NCBI RefSeq assembly: GCF_030253575.1
Contig: NC_080559.1
Coordinates: forward strand, 8,336,501 to 8,400,500
DNA: 64,000 nt
Source: Rhododendron vialii
Taxonomy: Eukaryota; Streptophyta; Magnoliopsida; Ericales; Ericaceae
Reading direction: 5' to 3'
The notes under the pieces are model-generated. The model saw only the letters and a list, made by a program, of their open reading frames with translations. It made no database searches and was not told the origin of the DNA. The translations under genes and the position numbers were made by a program. Below, piece by piece: positions 10,251-21,600 of the stretch (positions are counted from its first letter, which is position 1; each line of letters starts with the position of its first letter).

Positions 10251-10315
10251 AACTGTAATTGCAATTCCATATCCTGGATACTTAATTTATATCCATGTTT
10301 GTGCGGAACATAATA

Positions 10316-10832
10316 CTCCCTCCGTCTTTTTTTAAGTGTCCTGCTTCGTAACTCCAATTTGGGGCCCGTTCCAGAAACCTTCTTAAAAATAAGCAGTTTA
10401 TTTCACATTATCAAATTCAAAAATAACATAAATGAAAAATATTTTTTCAATTTTTTTTGCATCGTATAAAGGGTCTCATCGAGATCTCATCTTTTAAACA
10501 AGATCTATATTGCATATTTTTAAATTTCAATAAGCTCATAATTTTTGAGCTTGAAATTGCCTTCTTAAAAAATAAAGACTTTTCTCTCTCTCTGGAACGG
10601 GCTCTTACTAAAAAAACATTATCATTATACCTTTCACATCAAGTTTTTCCTCCACTTTCCCTACTTACCCATCATCATTACACTTTTACTTACTTATTTT
10701 TCAAAATGGAATATACTTTTAGGGACAAAATAGATAATGCATTAATTTTTACCCACTAACTTTACAAAATGGACATTTATTAAGGAACAGTCCAAAATGA
10801 AATACTGGACTCTAAATAAGGGATGGAGAGAG
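10316..10832. mobile_element. Stowaway-like MITE interrupted by another MITE
   Basis: Ends CTCCCTCCGTC (left) and GGGATGGAGAGAG (right) are inverted and flanked by TA (10314-10315 and 10833-10834). Inner left sequence (aagtgtcctgcttcg) and inner right sequence (aatactggactctaaataa) fit the usual Stowaway body. The extra length is due to the insertion at 10362-10604. Confidence 0.7.
10362..10604. mobile_element. Nested MITE with GGGCCCGTTCCAGA ends
   Basis: Left end GGGCCCGTTCCAGA and right end TCTGGAACGGGCTC are inverted (13 of 14). The length is 243 bp, inside the Stowaway-like element. GGGCCCGTT-type ends resemble PIF/Harbinger (Tourist) MITEs. The flanks TTT/TTA could be a decayed 3-bp duplication. 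It includes the core word aagatctatattgcatattt, shared with Stowaway copies elsewhere in the window. Confidence 0.6.
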
Positions 10833-11934
10833 TAATAAATATGACTATTTTAAACATCAACCCAATAATTAAATGTTGTAAAGGATATACCCATTTTGAA
10901 CTCCCGATATTGAATACAACCATTATATGTTGGAAAATTCTATGTACCCCGAAAGAGTATCCAAAAATGATCCCGAATTTTGAAAATCAATAATCCAGAT
11001 TGACTTTAAGTAAATCTGAACCATTGATTTTCAAATTCGGGATACCTAGCACTCCTCTTATATGTTACCATCATATTAAACATTTTTCCGAGATCTAGGA
11101 CAAATCATATCAAAATGATGCAGGAAAAATTCACAAAAATCTACGTAATTCGGACAAAAGGCAGCGTGATTGGAGGGCCCTCAAAGTTAACTTTGGACCG
11201 GAGTCCCTACTTTTATTTTTGGTTTGGGATGTCCGGGACATTTTATGCGAACCGGGATGGGAGTGGTTACGAAGGGGTTGGGGGTTTTATTTGACAATTC
11301 AATGATCAAAAGTTTATCTCGATAATTAACGACTCAAATCCCCCGATACACACAACTCAACTAATTTTTCTTTTTAGTTCGATCAAAAGTAGGCCACCAC
11401 GCCGGGCTCCTCGCTCTACTACAAACAAAAAGTGTAAAGGCTGAATCTAAAGATATGCGACGCCCTAAATTTGTCGCTACTATGCGGCCCAACCAAAAGT
11501 CCCCTTTGCACCGCCCACTCCTCACAATTTATAGAATTAAAGAAAGTGAGAATATTTTACGACCACAAAAATTAGTAGGTGATAATCATACATGGGTCCC
11601 TCTATTATTGAAAGGTAATTCTCTTCTCGCGCCCCCAACCTCACCTCCTTCTTCCGAAAATACCCCCTCAGCTTGCGCCTCAGAAATACTCCAGTCCCAT
11701 TTTTCCTTATTTCTCCTTTATTTACTTAATAATTTTTATATTTTTTTATATTTTATTTATTTAATATTATTAAAGTGTTCCGATTTTCAATCCGGTTGAA
11801 TCGGTACAAAAATCTTTTTTTTTTATCATTTTATCCTCAGAGTTCAGGGGGTGCGAAAATGCGAAAAGAGAGTCTCTATGAAAGCCCCCATTTGCCACCA
11901 CAGATCATGCCGCCTTGTCGGTTGTTCAACTAAA
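10833..11934. other. AT-rich intergenic, no gene seen
   Basis: Short frames only. An inverted word pair near 10975-11045 (gattgactttaag... and ccgaattttgaaaatc / gattttcaaattcgg) indicates a further decayed hairpin repeat at about 10965-11045. Confidence 0.45.
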
Positions 11935-12236
11935 TAAGTTAAATGACTTATTTTTGTCCTTTTCATTTGTTAGTTTTTCGTCAATTTTTTGAGAATTATT
12001 CATTCTTCATGATGAGAGAAATCTAAAAAGTAAAAAATTACGATTGGAGCTTAAATTTTTTGGATAAAGACAAAAATAAGCCAATAAGCCAAATTTTTCG
12101 TCTTTATTCAAAATAACTTGGGTTTCAATCATAATTGTGTACTTTTTAGATTGCTTTTGTTATAACGAAGTAATAATTCACAAAAAGTTGACGAAAAATT
12201 AACAAATGCGAAAAAAATTGAATAAGGATAAAAAAA
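11935..12236. mobile_element. Foldback/MITE with arms of about 145 bp
   Basis: The segment from gacttatttttgtcc to aaaataagcc pairs, with mismatches, with the reverse complement of the following segment up to aggataaaaaaatac. Both halves hold the block atctaaaaagta...aaattacgat(t). Related single copies occur near 24795-24945 and 54850-54970. Confidence 0.6.
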
Positions 12237-12238
12237 TA

Positions 12239-12452
12239 CTACTTCTGTCCCATAATATTTGTTTGGTCCACAAAATGAGGACATAAAATAATATAATTTT
12301 TGCAAGAAATACTCCCATTTTTTTCAACAATTCACTACAAATCGATGAATTCTTTAAATTTATGAAAAAAATTTGAATTTTTTCTCAAAAAAAATTCATT
12401 ATTTTTTAGTCATCGTTTTGCAGACCGGACAAATATTTTGGAATGGAGGGAG
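12239..12452. mobile_element. Stowaway-like MITE
   Basis: Left end CTACTTCTGTCCCATAATAT and right end ATATTTTGGAATGGAGGGAG are inverted and flanked by TA (12237-12238, 12453-12454). 214 bp, typical of Stowaway. Confidence 0.8.
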
Positions 12453-12769
12453 TAAGTCATTTGGCTTATTCAGCCGAACAATCCCTTAGATTTTCATGAA
12501 TTTTCTTTCATCATTTGACATACTCTATGTTCCTTTAAGAATTAGTGGTGTATATTTCATAAGTATTTTGTAAAATATTGCTTCCATCTCGCAAAGTTAG
12601 TCCGCTATGAAAAGACATCCAATTTTTAGGTCAAAAAATTAGAATGCTTTCCCACGTACATGAGTTTCAAATTTGTAACACTTTCGAGAAACAAATTGAG
12701 ATATTTAATGTGCTGCAAAGAAATTTAAAACATTGTGCACAAACAATGTTTTATTTTTTTAGGGTAGTG

Positions 12770-12875
12770 ATTTTGCCAGACCCTTTTTTGATAATGCCAC
12801 ACCCTGCAAGTGCATTTTTTGGTGCAAAAATACACTTGCAGAATGTGGCATTATCAAAAAATGGTGTGGCAAAAT
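12770..12875. repeat. Hairpin element, 45-bp arms
   Basis: Arms 12770-12814 and 12831-12875 are inverted with few mismatches (attttgcca...ttgataatgccaca / tgtggcattatcaa...tggcaaaat), with a 16-base loop. It is the right size for a very small MITE. No certain target duplication was found. Confidence 0.8.
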
Positions 12876-13132
12876 CATTTCCTTTTTTTATTCCGAAACT
12901 TGCACTTTTTTTAGCAGTACAGAGGGAGCCTGATTCGATGTGCATAAATGGTGTCTTTTTCATCAGTTATACTAAACAATTCATCGATCAGATACTTTAA
13001 TACCAACACCTGCTTAGAATCATATGGTAGATATATTAGATAATGTAATTGACCAAACAAATATTGAATTCTTAATTAATTCCTAAGATCATTAGGTTAG
13101 ATATAAAGATACTAGTGGCTAGTTGTGTACAT

Positions 13133-13309
13133 TAGGGGTGGGCATCGTGTCGTGTCGTGTTATTTCGTGTTTATGTCACAATTCTTTCAATCCTAACCTG
13201 ACCTGTTTAACTTTTTGTGTTATCTTGTCGTGTCATATTCGTATTTCGTGTTAGAAATAGCCGACTATAATTCACTAACTTCGTGTCATGTCAGAAATTC
13301 CCACCCCTA
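13133..13309. mobile_element. hAT-type MITE with CGTGT repeats
   Basis: Ends TAGGGGTGGG and CCCACCCCTA are perfect 10-bp inverted repeats, flanked by perfect 8-bp duplications GTGTACAT (13125-13132, 13310-13317). 177 bp, with tandem cgtgt words just inside the left end. No coding capacity. Confidence 0.93.
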
Positions 13310-13434
13310 GTGTACATGCACGAAAGGGAAGAGTGCCTGCCTCAAATTCTCCACCGAAGGATATTCACGTTAGTTTATTGTAAATTATAAACAGGATGCA
13401 TTCCAGCAAAATCTTGTATGGTAGGGCTCTAATT

Positions 13435-14058
13435 TTTTATTTTTTTTTGCAAAAATTAAGAGGTAGTATTCATCAAAAGATCCCAATGGTAAAAGGATGA
13501 GAGTCCATAGATTGGACACTCCAACAGAAAGAGCGTATACACCAAAGGATGACAAAACCCCCCTCGGAGGACAAATCCCTCAGAGGAGGACATTATTAAA
13601 ACAAACAACAAAATAAAAGAAGAACCGCCGAGACATCCGCCGCTACTCTTTCGCAACCATCTTGATAGGCTCGTAAAGACTTGTAACCACCACCTCTGCT
13701 TCACAAAATAGGAACACATCGTTGGGAGGTGGTTGACTAGCAAACGCAGTAGATGGCGTCAGGTCATAGATCTGAGAAGATGGAAGCTAAGAACGGTGGT
13801 GGACAACATCTTACCTGCAACCATTGAAACCGAAGCCCTGGAACGTCGCCGGAAAACGATAGTTCCCGATGGACGCTCGAATTTCAATCACGGAATTAAG
13901 AAAGAAGATGATTTGACGGTGGGAGAAAGTGAACAGAGGGGAAGGATCTCTCCCCACCTGAGAATGGGGAGAGGGGAAGGAGGGGAAGAATTATTGGCGG
14001 CTAGAGTTTGGAGATTTTGAGAGAGAGAAAAGCGGCTCTCGAGAAGTATTGTTAACAT
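13435..14058 (-). mobile_element. Poly(A)-ended non-LTR element, copy A
   Basis: On the minus strand it ends ...ttttgatgaatactacctcttaatttttgc followed by an A-run, the 3' end style of plant L1 elements. Imperfect 14-bp direct repeats (12 of 14) flank it: GTAGGGCTCTAATT at 13421-13434 and GTAGCGCCCTAATT at 14059-14072. It matches copy B at 23813-24460 over most of its length in opposite orientation. No reverse transcriptase frame is visible, so it is read as an internally deleted or non-autonomous LINE derivative. Confidence 0.65.
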
Positions 14059-14293
14059 GTAGCGCCCTAATTAAATTGTCAATTTCTTCTTATCCATGCA
14101 AGTGCCATACTCTTGTTGGATTATTAATTATGCAACTACACTGTCAGTGCTTTGAGCTAAACATATCCACCGTTTCCTTAATTTGCTTTCCACAAGTGTT
14201 ATACACGTATGACCAAACTACACAAATCTCTCACTTATTATATAATCAGATATATAGAGCTTGCATAAACTTTTTTTCCTTTTCCTTATAATT

Positions 14294-14480
14294 AAGGTGT
14301 TCGGACAAGCTTACGATCACCTCGACTAATCCTCGGGAACCAGTCTCACTGATCAACTTGTAGGAACTTTACCCCTTTTGTAAATGTAACTTAGTGATTT
14401 TCACACTCCTCGCTTATCCTTATCATGACGAGGTTAAACACACTCCTCTGGAGAAAACCAAAAAATAAGGCTAGATTGCC
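14294..14480 (-). mobile_element. SINE-like element, minus strand
   Basis: Read on the minus strand, the 3' part is ggattagtcgaggtgatcg then taagcttgtccgaacacctt. It shares the pattern attagtcgaggtg...ctggtccgaacac with the SINE copies at 17898, 56185 and 58217. The 5' tRNA-like half is poorly preserved, so the left limit is approximate. Confidence 0.5.
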
Positions 14481-14842
14481 TCTGTGCAAACTTTTTCCAA
14501 TATTAAAAAAGAGAAAAAAGAAGAATGTTCCTAAAATCAAGGTGCAAAATAAAGGTTCAGAAACAAAACGAATAAAATTAACAAAAATAGCTTATTGAAG
14601 TTACCAAAAGGGCCCTAGCTAAGAGAGGGAAAAGGTTGTTTTCTTTACCTAATTTTTTTATTTATTTTATCTTTACCTAAAATGAAGGGTTTGGTGTGCA
14701 ATTAATGACCACATTGAAGTTAATTAGTGAGCGCACTGCAATCAGCACTGTGTACCTAACAATATACCATGTATAGGTGGACTTATAATAAGTAGGAGTA
14801 ATACGATAGTTGTTCTTTAGTTTCTTTAGTGGGCATTTGGGG

Positions 14843-15011
14843 TGTTAGATTTCTCGAAGGGTTTCAATCTAAAATTAATTGGTAATAGGTAGAGTAATCT
14901 TTAGATTACATTAACCAAGTTTGAGTGATTTAGGTGAACGATGTGGGATAAAGTCTAACACTCCCTCTTACCACGTGAGATGAGACCACTTAAGACCTAA
15001 CTCTGATACCA
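14843..15011 (-). mobile_element. TRIM-like LTR remnant, minus strand
   Basis: On the minus strand: primer-binding-like TGGTATCAGAGTT (14999-15011), about 40 bases of interior, a purine tract GTAAGAGGGAG, then an LTR-like segment TGTTAGACTTTATCCCACAT... to ...TCTAACA (14843-14960). The interior is far too short for genes. The partner LTR to the right (from 15012) is not convincingly similar, so this is a remnant. Confidence 0.45.
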
Positions 15012-15249
15012 TGTTAAAAATGAACTGCCAATAAATTAACTTGCTTTTATCGATGCGTCATTGATTGTGTGTCCAAAACATAAGCCTAACGTACCTTTTT
15101 ACCTAGGCTTCAAGACATACTCCTGGATTCTATTGGATTTTTCTGATTTCGCCTAATTTTCTTCTTGCCTTTTTCTAACTATCCGAGGCTGCTCCTGGTT
15201 CTTTTTTTTCAAACACGAATTCGTAGATTTACTTGTGTTTGAGGAAGGA

Positions 15250-15500
15250 TGTTAACATACTATTTCTTAATATTATGTTTACCATAGTTTTTAGGTTTTA
15301 TTATTATGTTTCTTGTTATGTCTACAACATTATTCGTGTTTCTTATTAGTTAGTCTAAATTTCTTTGTTACGTGTATTTTTTAATTTATTTAGTGTTCTT
15401 GATGGTCAAGTCTTGTAGACTATATATAAGGCATGCTATAATATGTTTTAAAAAAGACAATCAATGAAAACTTGGTTCTCGTCTATTCTTTTTTCTAACA
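15250..15500 (+). mobile_element. Copia-type LTR (3' or solo)
   Basis: 251 bp beginning TGTTAACATAC and ending TTCTAACA, with a TATA box (ctatatataagg, about 15420). The purine-rich tttgaggaagga directly precedes it, like the polypurine tract before Copia 3' LTRs. No flanking duplication found, so the rest of the element is lost. Confidence 0.55.
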
Positions 15501-15572
15501 TGGGGGTTATCTTCTATTCTCTATAATTTATTGCTCCAATTGACAGACATCCACTTTTTCTGCAGTAATATA

Positions 15573-15812
15573 CTTCTTCCGTCTCATTTTTATTGTTCAT
15601 TATTATTTTTGTCTTTTTTGTGTCTATTGCGTATATCTTTCAATGTATAATATTTTTTTATGATTATGACAACTTTGTATTGTAGAACAAATTAAAATCT
15701 ATCAAATAAGATTCATATTGCATATTTTTAGATATTCAGATTAAAAAATATAACCGATTAAAAACTGACACAAACATAAAAAAAAAAGACAATCAAAATG
15801 GGACGGAGTGAG
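15573..15812. mobile_element. Stowaway-like MITE
   Basis: Ends CTTCTTCCGTCTCATTTTTAT and ATCAAAATGGGACGGAGTGAG (inverted), flanked by TA (15571-15572, 15813-15814). 240 bp. Holds the shared core atctatcaaataagattcat. Confidence 0.85.
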
Positions 15813-16910
15813 TAATTGCATACTCCATACGTATGTTTTTCTTTGGTTCCACACTTCCACCTTTCACGGAGTACCTTTTTTAAAATGTCATGTTTTGCCT
15901 CTTTGACTAACATATTAGAGCATGAACACCGGTACATAGTCGAAAATGCTGGTGAACAGTACATTTTTTTTTATTTTATCTACTTACATCTTTTTCAACA
16001 CTACACCAATATTATCTATTTTACCTATTCTCTAATAAAATACTATTTCTTTTTCTTTTTCAAGAAAAGAACAAAGGAGAGAGGAGGAAAGTTTGGGAGA
16101 TAATAGTATTAAATGGTTTTGCTCATGAACAGTTGTTAGTTAAATATACCTATCTACTGTAGTTGGATGTATTTTCCCCTTTGGTTTACCTAATTTGTTG
16201 TACGAGGATTTTTTCACTTTGCATAGGTAAAATAGCTAATTTTGGGTGTTTACATGAGCTGGTAAACTTGCTCTTAGTTCGCGGATAAAAAAAAAAAGTC
16301 TAACATATTAGTTCTAGGTTTTTTTTTTTTCCTTAAAAGAAGAGGTTGAAATTTTTGGTAACAACTTCTTACAGTGGCGTGCCAGAGAAATTTTGTCAAA
16401 AGTGACTTATCTGACAGTCTCGAACTTTCTTTCTGTTTATATAATGCGTTAGATTTACCAACTCAGGTCTCCCTAACACAAACATTTGAAAATGTGGGAG
16501 GCAAGTAGAATATACAGTATAATTTTTATGCAGCATTGAAGTACGATTGTCGGTTGCAACAGTTGAATATTGTGTAACTAGCTAGCGTTGTACCTGTTTT
16601 ATGTACGGAACAAAATAATTCATATTAGCTTTGTGTATCGAAGGGGCACACCGCTAGTTATTTGAAAATAGAGTTTATGATAAAAACATTGATTGATTGA
16701 CATTTTTTTTTATGACAGAAAAAAAATATGGATCACCAACTCTAACAAAATAATTACTTCAAATGACAGAATTAGAAGACTCCGGTGTGTTTCAATTAAT
16801 TTGCAATTGTAAAAAATGTAGAATAAATAAAGCAAATTAAGAAAAACTAAAAAGTATGATTTTTATTTATCATACTTTATCTAATAAAACTTAATTTTTT
16901 TAAGTCTCCT

Positions 16911-16967
<57 letters not shown>

Positions 16968-17482
16968 TTCTTTTTGAGGATTAAGGGTCTAAAGTATTTT
17001 GAATCCAGCTACATTTGCTTATAGTAGAGTATAGATGCCAAAACTTGGTTTTAATAGTAGCATTTTCCTTTTGATCTCAACCAAGGGAGATCGTCTAAAA
17101 AATATAGTATAATAAAAATATAAAGAAACGTTAATAAAATTGAGAAATTACAAACTAACGAACTGATAAAGTCGTATATATCCAAGAAAAACCGTTCATT
17201 TATTCACCCAAGGTGGCCATGGAATATACTGGTGGAAAACAACAGTCTACCAATGTTTGTGAATCTCTTCAAAACATAAGATATTCAGATTTTATCTCAC
17301 ACTCATGAGATTTAAATCATATAATACAAACTTCCTTGGACTTGCCTGGACAAGTCTAGGTTCGACTTTCGAGTCTCCATAGTTCTTTAAGCTTCGCTTC
17401 CGACGTAACTGCGATAAAATCTGCTACGGATAACGGTGTGATGTAATGGGATAATACTATCTGACGAAGTGACCTTCAGGTT
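15813..17482. other. AT-rich intergenic with a (CT)n microsatellite
   Basis: No coding exon seen. A pure CT run of about 48 bases lies at 16915-16962. Otherwise short poly-A/T tracts and unassigned AT-rich sequence. Confidence 0.5.
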
Positions 17483-17681
17483 GGTGCTGTGCAATCAGGT
17501 GCTTAGCATTGTATTGCGCACCTCCGAGCCGTCGGATTGTGCATTCGATGGCTCAGATCTCATCTTGGCAACTAATGATTGAGGACCGTTCATTGCCGAT
17601 ATGAGATCCGAGCCGTCGGATGCACGATCCAACGGCTCGGAGGTGCACAGCATGGTGCTGCGCATACTACTGCACTGCACC
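17483..17681. mobile_element. Foldback MITE with CGAGCCGTCGGAT arms
   Basis: Outer ends GGTGCTGTGCA (17483-17493) and TGCACTGCACC (17671-17681) are inverted. The inner arms 17519-17563 and 17601-17645 are 45 bp each and pair with few mismatches around cctccgagccgtcggat. 199 bp, no coding capacity, no certain target duplication. Confidence 0.8.
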
Positions 17682-17897
17682 ATCCCCAATTCGATGGGCT
17701 ACCATATCTCTGCACTTCTACTTTTGTAGCCAAAAAAAATACAGTAGAAAATTACATGGTTTAAAACTGAATACTCTACAATCTTACTTTGGGAATAAGG
17801 TAATTCAAATATCAAATATAATAACGTATCAGGCTATAATTCTAAGATAGTCCAGAATAGCAGCTTCTCAGGCCGCAGAATAGAAACAGGTGAGTGA

Positions 17898-18065
17898 CCC
17901 AATGAAAAAGCAACAAGTGTTCTTTTATGAGATCACGTGTTTCATTATTTCGGAGGCCAAAATTTTCAAATTTTAGAATCGTGGGAGGTTTGTATGATTT
18001 GTTAATTTTCAGGGGTTTGAGATTACTCGAAGTGCATAAAAATTGATTCAGACATCTGGTTATAA
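17898..18065 (+). mobile_element. Degenerate SINE
   Basis: 168 bp bounded by 19-bp direct repeats with one mismatch (aatagaaacaggtgagtga at 17879-17897; the second copy at 18066-18084 has c for g). Its 3' part (gagattactcgaagtgcat... gattcagacatctgg) is a decayed form of the 3' part of the SINEs at 56185 and 58217. The tRNA-like boxes are poorly kept. Confidence 0.65.
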
Positions 18066-18084
18066 AATAGAAACAGGTCAGTGA

Positions 18085-18640
18085 TTGATTTCCAGAACCA
18101 ACCATGGACCAATCTCTGATCAAAAAAACCATGGACCAATCTGCTACAATACTCACTTTTCAGAAATTACTACTCGTAGTATTATTTAATGTCGTCGAAA
18201 GTACAGAAATGCCCCTATCCGCTATCCTTGCAACACAAATACACAATCACACACATATGCCATTATGCCTGGCCCGGAGTTCAGGTTCTTGGACGAGATA
18301 GTATTTCACTCTGAATTTCTCATATATTTTCCATCTCATTCTTGGGGATTTCTCATCAAAGATCTCCTTTTTATAGTAACAACTTGGCTTTTCAAGATTC
18401 CACTCCAATTTGGATGTTTTTTTTTTTTTGTTGCCTTTTCCCCCTCCAATTTCTGTACACTCTAAGCGCGTCTCACTCGAATCACAACCAATCCCCTATC
18501 TTCACAGCTCTTTTCATCCGAATCCCTTCCTCTTCTCACTCTTTATTGCAAGATTTGACATGGGTATTTCAAGAAACAGCCATTAGAGGTCACATGTAGT
18601 CTTTCTCAGCTACTGGCACCTGGGTTTCAAAGATCCTGCT
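18085..18640 (+). promoter_or_regulatory. 5' flank and leader of the TMK-type kinase gene
   Basis: No coding exon. Pyrimidine-rich leader-like sequence from about 18420 to 18540, with the start codon at 18641 following. No clear TATA box could be chosen. Confidence 0.35.
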
Positions 18641-21600
18641 ATGGATGCTGACCAGATTATTCTTCTTGCTGCACTGCTTCTGTCTCTTGTTTCAGTTGTT
18701 TCTAGTGTCACAGACCCAAATGATTTTGCCATTCTTGACCAGTTCAGAAAAGGGTTGGAAAACCCTGAGCTCTTGAGCTGGCCTCCAAACAGCAATGACC
18801 CATGTGGCCCCCCCAGTTGGAAACATGTGGTTTGTGTCGGTAATAGGGTTACTCAGATTCAGGTTGAGAATGTTGGATTGAAGGGTCCTTTGCCTGAGAA
18901 CTTCAACCAATTGACTAAGCTCTACAACTTAGGCCTCCAGAGGAACCAGTTTAATGGAAAGTTGCCATCTTTTAGTGGTTTATCTGAGTTGCAGTTTGCC
19001 TATTTGGATTACAACAATTTCGATTCGATTCCGTCAGATTTTTTCGATGGGTTGGTCAGTTTAAGGACTTTTGCTTTGGATTCTAACCCCCTTAATGCCA
19101 CAACAGGTTGGTCACTGCCTTCTCAGTTGCAAGACTCATCTCAATTGACCACTCTTTCCTTGATGAATTGTAATTTGGTTGGTCCATTGCCTGATTTTTG
19201 GGGTACTATGCCGTCCCTCACGTCTTTGAAATTAGCGTTGAATCAAATTTCCGGTGCTCTTCCAGCGAGCTTTGGCAACTTAGGCTTGCAGTATTTGTGG
19301 CTGAATGGGCAGTCTGGTAGGGGAATGAACGGTCCAATCGACGTGGTTGCATCAATGGTTTCACTCACTAGTCTATGGCTTCATGGCAACACATTTTCAG
19401 GTAAAATTCCAGCAAACATTGGTGACTTAACTTTTTTGAAGGATTTCAATGTCAATAGCAATGATCTTGTGGGCTTATTACCTGATAGCTTGGCAGATAT
19501 GCAATTGAACAAGTTAGATTTGAACAATAATCAGTTCATGGGTCCTGTTCCTAAGTTCAAAGCAGTTAATTACACTTACAGTTCAAACAATTTTTGTCAA
19601 TCTGATGTGGGTGTTCTTTGTGCCCCTGAAGTTATGGCACTGTTAGAGTTTCTTGATGCTGTGAATTACCCTTCAAAGCTTGTTTCTTCTTGGACTGGGA
19701 ATGACCCTTGTGGGGGACAATGGCTGGGAGTGAGTTGTGATGCCAACAAGAAGGTTTCTATAATCAATTTGGTTAAGTCTAATCTTACCGGTACCTTGAG
19801 TCCTACAATTGCAAACATAGCTTCCCTTACTCAAATTAGTCTCTCTTCTAATCATCTTTCGGGTCCAATTCCGAAAAACTGGACCAGCTTGAAATCTTTG
19901 ACCCTTTTGGATTTGAGTGGCAACAACCTTTCTGCTCCGTTGCCAAATTTCAGTAGCTCTGTCAAACTGTCCTTAGACAATAATCCTTTACTAAATTCTA
20001 ATGAGTCTGAACCACCCCCTTCGCCAATAAACAACAGCCCGCCATCTCGAGGTTCACAATCCCCTCCAAATAATCACCCATCTACAAATCCCACAAGTCG
20101 TTCTTATGAATCAACTCAAGGGGAAACCTCCAAAAGTTCTAAACTACTTGTAATTGTGGTCCCTGTCGCCAGTTTCGCAGCTGTTGTCTTGTTGGTTGTT
20201 CCTTTGCTTATTTATTGTTGTACGAAGAGAAAGGATGCCCCCTCCCAAACTCCATCTTCTCTTGTGATTCACCCTAGAGACCCCTCTGATTCAGATAACA
20301 CAGTTAAGATTGCTGTTGCGAATAACAGCAATGGAAGTGGTTCTGGGAGCAGAAACAGCAGTGGAATTGGTGAGTCACATGTCATTGACGCTGGAAATTT
20401 GGTTATATCGGTGCAAGTTCTTCGGAAGGTGACCAATAATTTTGCCCCTGAAAATGAGCTTGGCCGTGGGGGTTTTGGGGTGGTTTATAAGGGAGAATTG
20501 GATGATGGGACGAAAATAGCAGTGAAGAGAATGGAATCTGGTGTGATTAACAGCAAAGCTCTAGATGAGTTTCAGTCCGAAATCGCTGTTCTTTCAAAGG
20601 TTCGCCATCGTCATTTGGTTTCTCTTCTTGGGTATTCGATCGAAGGCAAGGAGAGGCTTTTGGTTTATGAGTATATGCCTCAAGGGGCTCTGAGCAAGCA
20701 CCTTTTCCACTGGAAGAGCTTGAATTTAGAACCTCTGTCTTGGAAGAGGAGGCTGAACATCGCCTTGGATGTGGCTAGAGGGATGGAGTATCTTCATAGT
20801 TTGGCTCATCAAAGCTTCATTCACAGAGATCTAAAATCCTCAAATATCTTACTTGGTGATGATTTTAGAGCAAAAGTTTCGGATTTTGGACTAGTGAAAC
20901 TTGCTCCTGATGGGAAGAGGTCTGTGGTAACCAGGCTTGCTGGGACTTTTGGATACTTAGCCCCAGAATATGCTGGTAACCTGTCATTCTACCTTCTTGC
21001 CTATGCATTGATTTAAAATTGATGTAGTATTATTGCATCTTACTGGTATCTGAATTTTATGTAGTTCAAAATCATGAACAATCCATGACATAGAGTTACC
21101 TAAATGAATTGCAGACCTTTTCTGTTGGGCCTTCTCGGAATTTGAATTGGCACCTATATCTGGCTTCGCATTGCATTTGAATATGGGAAACCCTCACTTC
21201 TAATTGAAATAGTCCAACTAACACAATTTCTTCACATATCTTGGTTCTTGTTTGAACAACAAAAATTCACAACCTTAGATCTTTCTCCAAATTGACTGCA
21301 TGATCCCCAAATGGCTCCATTGGTAGTTTTCAACATTCAATTACTTGTCAAAGGAAATAGGCTGATTCTTATGTTTCCTGGATAGCGAATCATTCTGATA
21401 CAAGGAATGAAAATAGTGGTACGCCACTTGCTCTAAATTATACGTACTACAGTATGAGTAGATTTCCATAGATTGAAATGTTAGAAGGTACTTATTTGTA
21501 TGGGTTAACATCCAGTGAAATGGGGCATTAATTTTTCTAATTATCCACATAAAACACATTTCTAGGAGCATCATGACTAACTTACACTCTCTTGCTAAAT

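Noticed and set aside
18641..21018. 791-residue unspliced form of the receptor kinase
   Set aside because: It stops in the intron just after the APE motif and lacks the C-terminal kinase lobe; splicing at 20975/21836 restores the standard TMK end.
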